In this document: positions 1 through 5,126 of the stretch, piece by piece | How the letters are laid out: each line of letters opens with the position of its first letter | Position numbering within the stretch: the first letter of the stretch is position 1 | Assembly (NCBI GenBank): GCA_019308525.1 | Contig: JAFDIC010000497.1 | Location: forward strand, 1 to 5,126 | DNA length: 5,126 nt | DNA from: Deltaproteobacteria bacterium | GTDB lineage: Bacteria; Desulfobacterota; DSM-4660; Desulfatiglandales; HGW-15 | Direction: 5' to 3' | Translations under genes and position numbers: made by a program | The notes under the pieces: model-generated | Told to the model about the DNA's origin: nothing | Seen by the model: only the letters and a program-made list of their open reading frames with translations | Databases searched by the model: none

Positions 1-768
<768 letters not shown>

Positions 769-1090
769 AACAATCTCCCGTAACACATGAGCGAAAATTT
801 GTATTTTATTGCCTTAAGAGGAAATACCGGTTGATGAGTCGCAGCATACAAGGTAATAATCTCGGATCAGTTGGTACAGCTAAAAGGCAATAACTGACAC
901 AAATAAACTTTAATACTTACCATCATTGGTGACAAAAGTAAAGCATCTTGCTGGAAATTCAACGGGTCACTGGAAATATTGTAAGTATTTGATATTGTTA
1001 TTTAAAGTCAAAAAAGACATTATCCTGTTCCCCTTTTTCCCGCTTGCTGATGACCTCCATCGGTAGCCTTCTTACGCCAGGGAGTCTTTC
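769..1090. other. Divergent intergenic region between rpoZ and comM (AT-rich, no gene seen)
   Basis: No open frame here resembles a protein. The stretch is clearly richer in A/T than the flanking genes and must hold the promoters for rpoZ (leftward) and comM (rightward). No convincing -35/-10 pair was found for either; the best isolated -10-like box for rpoZ is minus-strand TAAAAT around 803-808, without a good -35. Two perfect inverted repeats occur: TTATTGCCTT (806-815) with AAGGCAATAA (884-893), and AATACTTAC (912-920) with GTAAGTATT (981-989). The second encloses a shorter GTGAC (929-933)/GTCAC (966-970) pair. Confidence 0.7.
1080..1084 (+). promoter_or_regulatory. Ribosome binding site of comM
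   Basis: GGGAG six bases before the ATG at 1091 supports this start, which also gives the normal family N-terminus (MLAKILSSAVIGIDAYIVEV). Confidence 0.7.
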
Positions 1091-2526
1091 ATGTTGGCAA
1101 AAATCCTTAGCAGTGCAGTGATTGGTATAGATGCTTACATCGTCGAGGTGGAAGTGGACATAACCAAGGGCCTCCCCTGGTTCTCCACCGTTGGGCTCCC
1201 TGAGGGAGCGGTCCGGGAGAGCAAGGAAAGGGTCAAGGCTTCCATAAAAAATTCCGGGTATAGTTTCCCGTCTGACAGAATAACCGTCAATCTTGCGCCT
1301 GCCGACATCAGAAAAGAAGGCTCTGGCTTCGATCTCCCGATGGCCCTCGGCATACTGGCCGCCACCGGCCTGGTGCCAAGGGAATCCTATGCCGGCCATG
1401 TTTTCCTGGGAGAGCTGTCCCTGGACGGTCTCATAAGGCCCGTAAAAGGGGCCCTTCCAGTGGCCATAGCAGCAAAGGAGAGAGGCATGGCCGGCGTCTT
1501 TCTACCTCTCGAAAATGCAAACGAGGCCGCTGTTGTGGAAGGGATAAATGTCTATCCCCTGAGGACCCTTCCTGAACTGGTGGAAGCCCTTTCAGGACGT
1601 TCCCAGATCCTGCCTCACAGGCCTGCTCCTCCAAAACTGGCGGAAAAGGAAGATGAACCACTTGATCTCAGCGAAGTTCAGGGGCAGGAAAGCGCCAAAA
1701 GGGCAATGGAAATAGCCGCTGCCGGAGGACACAACATGATTATGATCGGTCCCCCTGGTGCCGGTAAGACCATGCTGGCCAAGAGGCTCTTTACGATCCT
1801 ACCGGAGCTCAGCTTCCAGGAAGCCCTCGAGACTTCAAAGGTTTACAGCGTCATGGGACTGATGCCAAAGGGGCGCGGCCTTGTTCAAAAACGCCCTTTT
1901 CGTGCGCCCCACCACACGATTTCCGATATCGGACTCATTGGGGGAGGGCAGAATCCCAAGCCCGGCGAGGTGAGTCTGGCCCACAATGGGGTCCTATTCC
2001 TGGACGAACTCCCTGAATTCAAGAAGAATGCCCTCGAGGTCCTCAGGCAGCCCATGGAAGACGGCCAGGTAACGATAGCCAGGGCCAATTTCACGGTCAC
2101 ATACCCTGCCAGGTTCATGCTTATAGCAGCCATGAATCCATGCCCGTGCGGGTTCCTGGGCGATATGAAGCACGATTGCAGGTGTACCCCTCTCCAGGTT
2201 CGGCGGTATCGCTCCAAGATCTCAGGGCCACTCATGGACCGAATCGATATCCATATGGAGGTTCCTGCTGTCCGGTTCAAGGACCTGACTGGCAATGGAG
2301 ATGCACGCTCATCGAGAGAGATCTACCGCAGGGTCAAGAAAGCCAGACTCATTCAGGCGGAGCGTTTCAGGAGATCCAGGGTCCATGTAAGAGTGCCAGG
2401 GCCCACTCCCGGATACTCAAGATAGCCAGGACCATAGCCGACCTGGAGGAGAGCCCGAACATCAATGCCTCCCACGTGGCAGAGGCAATCCAGTACAGGT
2501 CCCTGGACAGACGCCTGCTGGAATAA
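1091..2526 (+). pseudogene. comM: ComM/YifB Mg-chelatase-like AAA+ ATPase, broken near the C-terminus
   Basis: ComM is a hexameric AAA+ helicase that promotes branch migration when incoming DNA is recombined during natural transformation; many non-competent bacteria carry it as YifB. Residues 1-165 form the Lon-protease-like N-terminal fold (VGLPEGAV, NLAPADI, KEGSGFDLPMAL). The AAA+ core has Walker A GPPGAGKT at 220-227 and Walker B VLFLDE at 301-306. The family cysteine cluster CPCG (351-354) and CRC (363-365) is intact. The frame is normal to about residue 433 (…RVHV, base 2389) and then ends in a TAG at 2423-2425. The expected C-terminus resumes in another frame at 2392 ([20 protein letters not shown] to LDRRLLE) and stops at 2524-2526. 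About 30 residues that family members carry before this segment are missing, so an out-of-frame deletion of roughly 90-100 bases disabled the gene. The lid and sensor-2 region is lost from the translated product. Confidence 0.9.
2153..2329 (+). repeat. comM internal segment duplicated at 3837-4013 (copy 1)
   Basis: This part of comM (from just after the CPCG motif through the [11 protein letters not shown] segment to SSREIYR) recurs in direct orientation 1684 bases downstream. Base-by-base comparison gives 16 mismatches and no gaps over 177 bases, about 91% identity. Confidence 0.95.
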
Positions 2527-2775
2527 TGGCGGGCAAGGTTTGGAGGCTGTTCCCAAAGGAAGCACGGAGCCATGGCGCCGCAGAGTCCGGGTATTTGAAG
2601 AGCAGGACTGGGGAGCTGACCCGGAACACCCGAGGAATGTCAGCCGGCATACCGTACCCATGAAGATAAGGGCCCTTTTGCCCCTGCGCTTGATAATAAT
2701 CTCTTTGCCCTTTTCAACCCTGTTGAGCAAGCCACTTAGTTGCCTCCGCGCGTCTTTGACGTTAACTTCAACCAT
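2353..2775 (-). pseudogene. Phd/YefM-type antitoxin N-terminus, running on antisense into comM
   Basis: Phd/YefM antitoxins bind operator DNA through an N-terminal domain and neutralise a partner toxin (Doc, YoeB/RelE or PIN) through the C-terminus. The ATG at 2775-2773 has an excellent ribosome site (minus-strand GGAGG, then TTTTAGAA). The first ~35 residues are typical: MVEVNVKDARRQLSGLLNRV, then an EIII strand and the RRGK motif at about 30-33. From about base 2670 onward the likeness ends. The frame nevertheless stays open to a TGA/TAA-type stop at 2353-2355, giving 140 residues instead of the usual 80-90, with the last ~55 encoded antisense to the comM 3' end. No toxin gene follows. I read this as an antitoxin truncated by a joint near 2640-2670; a functional DNA-binding fragment remains possible. 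Confidence 0.7.
2526..2663 (+). CDS. Possible 45-residue ORF overlapping the comM stop (TAATG)
   Basis: An ATG at 2526-2528 overlaps the restored comM stop (TAA 2524-2526), an arrangement typical of translational coupling. It opens 45 codons (MAGKVWRLFPKEARS… to GIPYP) ending in TGA at 2661-2663. The peptide is basic, and no family, signal peptide or membrane segment is recognised. The frame ends almost where the antisense Phd-type homology begins, so it may be the start of a former downstream comM-operon gene cut off by the rearrangement. It may equally be meaningless open frame. Confidence 0.25.
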   Translation: MAGKVWRLFPKEARSHGAAESGYLKSRTGELTRNTRGMSAGIPYP

Positions 2776-2821
2776 TTCTAAAACCTCCAAGCGATGGTGC
2801 ATATTTAGGGTGTACACTCGA

Positions 2822-2861
2822 CAGTGCCTTTTGTTAAGGGACACTGAGAATAGACAGGTAA
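2822..2861. repeat. Imperfect palindrome plus motif shared with the junction at 4977-5001
   Basis: CAGTGCC (2822-2828) and GGGACACTG (2838-2846) form an imperfect inverted repeat, followed by AGACAGGTAA (2852-2861). The reverse complement of GGACACTG (CAGTGTCC, 4977-4984) and an identical AGACAGGTAA (4992-5001) lie together at the other TA-gene junction. This may be the trace of a mobile-element end or an operator; its identity is not established. Confidence 0.4.
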
Positions 2862-2902
2862 TCGCAACCTATGCCTATCCTGCGCGTGAAGCTTGACAGG
2901 GG

Positions 2903-2921
2903 TGGGCCGTAAGCCGGCCCA
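2903..2921 (-). terminator. GC-rich hairpin just after the PIN toxin gene
   Basis: TGGGCCG (2903-2909), a loop TAAGC, and CGGCCCA (2915-2921) form a perfect 7-bp stem starting 3 bp past the toxin stop codon. The position suits a transcript end, but the minus strand shows no T-run after the stem (it reads CCCCTGTC). It is therefore either a weak or Rho-assisted terminator, or a 3'-end stabilising hairpin. Confidence 0.5.
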
Positions 2922-2924
2922 TCA

Positions 2925-3317
2925 TTATTCATCTTTGCAGAAGGAGAGCAAGAGCTTGTCGAAGGTGAATACTGGTGCTCTCAAGTGTTTACTTGTCAGA
3001 ACCAACACAGCGTCGATATAGTTCAGCTCACAGTCTGCCTTTTTCATAATCTCCATGGTGTCCCTGCTGCCCGAGGAAAACTCTACTATTTTCAGTGCGT
3101 TCATGAACTCCGCAATTTTGTCCAGCCACTCTTTGCAAGTGCGGGCCTGCCCCCTGCATTTTCTGGCAATCACACTGATAGTCTCCTGGAGTACTAAGGG
3201 GTGAACGGCCAGCTCTTCGTTTTCATCCACGCTGTCCAGCATCTCTATTGCTTTCGAGTGATGAACATCTCTCTTGTTCAGGAGAGATACTATGAATGAT
3301 GTGTCAAGGATGATCAT
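2925..3317 (-). CDS. PIN-domain ribonuclease toxin (VapC-like)
   Basis: VapC-type toxins are small Mg2+-dependent RNases that cut tRNA or rRNA and are held inactive by a co-expressed antitoxin. The 130-residue product spans a whole PIN domain. It starts MIILDTSFIV with the first acidic residue at D5 and a conserved glutamate at E45 (LVLQETISVI). It ends with D102 in LNYIDAVLV and D120 in FTFDKLLL, so the full acidic quartet of the active site is present and the gene looks functional. The ATG (3317-3315) lies 14 bp inside the upstream gene, with a GAAGAGAG-like ribosome site, implying translational coupling to that 129-residue protein, its presumed antitoxin. A GC hairpin follows the stop. The family is clear; the target RNA cannot be told from sequence. 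Confidence 0.88.
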   Translation of the reverse strand: MIILDTSFIVSLLNKRDVHHSKAIEMLDSVDENEELAVHPLVLQETISVIARKCRGQARTCKEWLDKIAEFMNALKIVEFSSGSRDTMEIMKKADCELNYIDAVLVLTSKHLRAPVFTFDKLLLSFCKDE

Positions 3318-3693
3318 ACACTCTCTTCTTGTCCTCTACGGAAGAACCCTCAAAATCGAAAATGCCGATATACTTCATAATTGCGCTTTTTGATCCCCTG
3401 GAGCCCCTTTCGACGAGTATTGGAAAGTCCAGCCGTCTGAATATGCTGACAGCGTCTTTGGTGGTTATATCCAGAATGGTAAGGCCAAGCCCTTTCTTAT
3501 CCATGATCGTTTTGAGCGCCTGCTTGATTGGCATTTGTGTTCCTCCCACTACCACAAAATACTTTGGGGCCTTACCCCTGGTATACCCACCGTGCCCATG
3601 CCTAGATCTTCTCAGAAGCTTATGAGCCTCAGCGGAGCTGATCTGGAACCTCTTCCCTCTCAACGTAACTTCGATTCCCTTTCTGACCGCCAC
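3304..3693 (-). CDS. Putative antitoxin of an unusual type, paired with the PIN toxin
   Basis: This 129-residue protein is not one I recognise as VapB, Phd, RelB or AbrB. It begins at a GTG (3693-3691) preceded by minus-strand GGGGTGA at a good distance. Residues 1-43 are strongly basic (KRFQISSAEAHKLLRRSRHG). Residues 44-92 have the pattern K-YFVVV-GG-x-MPIKQAL … TTKDAVSIFRRLDFPI, which resembles the small N-terminal 'head' domain of ScoMcrA-type restriction endonucleases (Y-V-V-x-G-x-x-P-K … A-x-x-L-x-x-L-G-F). This likeness is from pattern memory and untested. The C-terminal tail (MKYIGIFDFEGSSVEDKKRVYD) looks like the flexible toxin-binding tail of many antitoxins. Position (upstream, 14-bp overlap with the PIN gene), size and basic N-terminus all fit an antitoxin that also represses its operon. 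Confidence 0.7.
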   Translation of the reverse strand: MAVRKGIEVTLRGKRFQISSAEAHKLLRRSRHGHGGYTRGKAPKYFVVVGGTQMPIKQALKTIMDKKGLGLTILDITTKDAVSIFRRLDFPILVERGSRGSKSAIMKYIGIFDFEGSSVEDKKRVYDHP

Positions 3694-3724
3694 AGAAAAT
3701 CACCCCAATAAATCTTCTCCACTA

Positions 3725-3753
3725 AAGCTACATAACATCGGCTGGTAAGTCAA
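3725..3753 (-). promoter_or_regulatory. Candidate sigma70 promoter of the PIN toxin operon
   Basis: On the minus strand, TTGACT (3753-3748) is followed after 17 bases by TAGCTT (3730-3725). The -35 is a 5/6 match; the -10 is weak (3/6). A transcript starting near 3718 would have a short leader before the GTG at 3693. Confidence 0.4.
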
Positions 3754-3836
3754 GCATTCTGAGGAAGAAGGAACTACATCGCAAAATTCAAATACTGAGG
3801 ATTTCCCCATGGCCGGATTCTCGGGCAGCGCCACTA

Positions 3837-4013
3837 TTCCCGGGAGATATGGAGCGCTATTGCAGGTGTACCCCCCTCCAGGTCCGGCAATATCGCTCCA
3901 AGATCTCAGGGCCCCTCATGGACCGAATCGATATCCAAATGGAGGTCCCTGGTGTCCGGTTCAAGGACCTGACGGACAGTGGAGATGCACGCTCATCGAG
4001 AGAGATCTACCGC
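3837..4013 (+). pseudogene. Second, partial copy of a comM internal segment (copy 2)
   Basis: This fragment covers about 59 codons of Com[21 protein letters not shown] through [10 protein letters not shown] to SSREIYR. It is 91% identical, without gaps, to 2153-2329 and in the same orientation. It lacks the Walker motifs, the CPCG pair and everything after. Weaker likeness continues to about 4045 with a one-base insertion: RLIGEQ in a shifted frame stands against ARLIQAE in comM. Many differences are conservative or silent in the ComM frame, so the fragment came from a coding comM allele of another lineage, or from an old duplication, rather than a fresh copy. It has no likely function as a protein. 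An ATG-led frame (3849-4112) continues past the homology. Confidence 0.9.
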
Positions 4014-4056
4014 TGCGAATTGGAAACCCAAGACTCATTGGGGAGCAATAGGAAGC

Positions 4057-4085
4057 TTGACAATCTACTAAGATCTTCATATATT
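4057..4085 (+). promoter_or_regulatory. Strong sigma70-type promoter upstream of the AbiEi-like gene
   Basis: A perfect -35 box TTGACA (4057-4062), a 17-base spacer and TATATT (4080-4085, 5/6) make the best promoter in the window. Transcription would begin near 4092, about 23 bases before the ATG at 4115. It sits directly after the end of the comM fragment. Confidence 0.75.
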
Positions 4086-4114
4086 GGAAACAATAAATTA
4101 CCACAGGGGTAATT

Positions 4115-4735
4115 ATGGACAGATACACGGAATTGTACGCCTGGATGTGGAAGAGCTTCGGCGGGAGGGAGTTCACCATAGACGAGTTTCGCATGGTCTT
4201 CCCCACCTCCCAGGCCACAAAGGTCATCCACGATCTGGTCGGGAAGGGCTACATATACAGGGTGCGCAGAGGCACGTATCGTTTGACTGAGCCTGGGCAT
4301 TTTGTCAGAAATATTACTACCTGGGAGCCGGACGACACGATTCTGGATGAGGCCGGGAAGGAGTATGCCTTCTGCGAAAGCACCGCCGTGGCCATCTGGA
4401 CTGAGGGATACTACTGGACCGGTTTCACAAAGGGCTTCAGGCCAATTCACATTGCTGTCAGGGATAGGGATCTGGAAGAGTGGAAGGCCTTCCTCAGGAA
4501 GAAAAAGGCCAGGTTCGCTGTTGAGGGGGGGAGCAGGACGCTCTACGGAAGGGTCTACATCCTCCACCCCAGGGAATCGGTCAGGTCCGAGGAGAGGGAG
4601 GGAAGCAGGGTGGTCCCCCTGGACGAGGTCGTGGCCTTCTGTCTGGAAAGGGAGATTGCCTACGAGCCAGCGCTGGAATACCTGGACGAGAAATACGGGA
4701 TAGGTTACCCGAGGAGAGAGGCCCTGGAGGTATGA
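4115..4735 (+). CDS. AbiEi-like winged-helix protein, putative type IV antitoxin
   Basis: AbiEi proteins are DNA-binding antitoxins that repress the abiE operon and counter the AbiEii nucleotidyltransferase. The 206-residue product has an N-terminal winged-helix-like region at about 1-55: helices around YTELYAWMWKSF and FTIDEFRMVF, a putative recognition helix SQATKVIHDLV, and a wing KGYIYRVRRGTYRL. A longer domain follows with YAFCESTAVAIW, a GYYWTGF segment and a beta-strand RPIHIAVRDRD, resembling the C-terminal part of AbiEi-type regulators. The start at 4115 has AGGGGT (4105-4110) upstream and lies about 23 bases after the predicted transcription start. The next gene, an AbiEii-like nucleotidyltransferase, begins 4 bp after the stop, which is the main support for the antitoxin role. 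The gene appears complete. Family assignment comes from motif pattern and context, not a search. Confidence 0.7.
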   Translation: MDRYTELYAWMWKSFGGREFTIDEFRMVFPTSQATKVIHDLVGKGYIYRVRRGTYRLTEPGHFVRNITTWEPDDTILDEAGKEYAFCESTAVAIWTEGYYWTGFTKGFRPIHIAVRDRDLEEWKAFLRKKKARFAVEGGSRTLYGRVYILHPRESVRSEEREGSRVVPLDEVVAFCLEREIAYEPALEYLDEKYGIGYPRREALEV

Positions 4736-4739
4736 TGGC

Positions 4740-5039
4740 ATGAAGATCGAGGAGAGGGAGAGGGCCTGCCTGACTTTGCTTGAGAAGCTTCCGAAACGTT
4801 ACGTTCTTGTCGGTGGCTATGCGGTGAGTGCGTTCGAGTTTCCCCGCTTTTCCGTTGACCTTGACATGGTTATCCCAGAGAAGGATTTTGCCCTTTTCTC
4901 CGGCATCCTTGAGAGTGAAGGCTTCTCCAGGGCAAAGGATGCGGATGAAAAAGGTTCGCAGACTGGAGGGGAATTTCAGTGTCCTTTAGGAAGACAGGTA
5001 AGTATCGATACACGTCCCGCCAATGCCGGATTCGGGTAA
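4740..5039 (+). pseudogene. AbiEii-like nucleotidyltransferase toxin, truncated after ~80 residues
   Basis: AbiEii/MenT-type toxins are nucleotidyltransferases that modify tRNA or other targets. The first ~80 residues are convincing: RYVLVGGYAVSAFEFPRFSVDLDMVI holds the nucleotidyltransferase signature, with the GG pair at 25-26 and the catalytic D40-x-D42. A later GGEF at 76-79 matches the region before the third catalytic acid. After about base 4975 the likeness is lost, and the frame ends at TAA 5037-5039 after only 99 residues, whereas family members are usually well over 150. The downstream bases instead encode RelE/ParE on the opposite strand, so the toxin was cut by a rearrangement. 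D90 (VSIDT) stands by chance or by luck where a third acid could sit. GGAGG (4726-4730) lies 9 bases before the chosen ATG; two earlier ATGs hit stops at once. Confidence 0.75.
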
Positions 5040-5126
5040 CCAGAATAATGTTCGTTTTATCGTCAATTTCATATATGAGGCGATAATGCCCGACTCGTAT
5101 GCGATACAGGCATTCATGCCCCCGGA
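4870..5126 (-). pseudogene. RelE/ParE-type toxin, C-terminal part entering from the right edge
   Basis: RelE/ParE-fold toxins either cut mRNA on the ribosome or poison gyrase. Reading leftwards from 5124, the frame gives ECLYRIRVGHYRLIYEI, then DDKTNIILVTRIRHWRDVYR, which is the classic C-terminal half of the fold (YRIRVGxYRLIYEI … RxRHRRDVYR). Natural members stop within a few residues of VYR. Here the frame runs on through the junction into antisense of the AbiEii-like gene and stops only at 4872-4870. The true end of the gene therefore seems to have been replaced at about 4975-5005. The start and the usual upstream antitoxin lie outside the window. The arginines typical of the active C-terminal strand and tail are present, so activity is possible if the extension is tolerated. 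Confidence 0.8.

Noticed and set aside
998..1399. Minus-strand frame opposite the start of comM
   Set aside because: Antisense shadow of the strongly conserved ComM N-terminus; no ribosome site or family likeness.
2387..2425. Programmed ribosomal frameshift in comM
   Set aside because: No slippery sequence is evident, and about 30 conserved residues are missing at the break, so a simple slip would not restore a normal protein.
2810..2817. Perfect palindrome GTGTACAC upstream of the Phd-like gene, considered as an operator
   Set aside because: Eight bases alone are weak evidence and no second copy or -35/-10 pair could be placed around it.
2888..2898. 11-bp direct repeat GAAGCTTGACA here and at 4052-4062, considered as possible attachment sites
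   Set aside because: A match of this length is expected by chance in a 5-kb window, the flanks do not match, and at the second site it overlaps a -35 box.
4007..4741. A 244-codon open frame on the minus strand opposite the AbiEi-like gene
   Set aside because: It is a mirror of a well-supported plus-strand gene with clear domain structure, ribosome site and promoter; its own translation is Pro/Leu-rich with no recognisable motif.

Overview
The window looks like a chromosomal segment of a mid-GC bacterium, most likely a member of the Desulfobacterota (former Deltaproteobacteria). The evidence is the style of the ComM/YifB, omega and DnaJ proteins and the rpoZ-dnaJ gene order. This is inferred from protein character; no search was run.

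Left part (1-1090): a minus-strand housekeeping pair, rpoZ (RNA polymerase omega) followed 13 bp later by dnaJ, which runs off the left edge inside its first zinc motif. A 322-bp non-coding, AT-rich spacer with two long-range inverted repeats separates rpoZ from the divergent comM.

Middle (1091-2526): comM/yifB, the Mg-chelatase-like AAA+ helicase of DNA uptake and recombination. It is broken: about 30 codons near the C-terminus are missing, and the rest of the C-terminus continues in another frame. The gene is a recent-looking pseudogene.

Right part (2527-5126): a compact patchwork of toxin-antitoxin (TA) genes and fragments. In order it holds: a Phd/YefM-type antitoxin start that runs antisense into the comM 3' end; a minus-strand two-gene operon of an unfamiliar 129-aa basic protein and a complete PIN-domain (VapC-like) toxin, overlapping by 14 bp; a 177-bp, 91%-identical extra copy of an internal piece of comM; a strong sigma70-type promoter driving an AbiEi-like winged-helix protein and a truncated AbiEii-like nucleotidyltransferase; and, converging on the latter, the C-terminal part of a RelE/ParE toxin entering from the right edge.

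The picture is a small TA-rich island next to or inside comM, a locus known in other bacteria as an island insertion hotspot. Several gene fusions and truncations mark old rearrangement joints. The best candidate for something undescribed is the 129-aa protein plus PIN toxin pair. Its putative antitoxin resembles the small N-terminal 'head' domain of McrA-type restriction enzymes more than any standard VapB.
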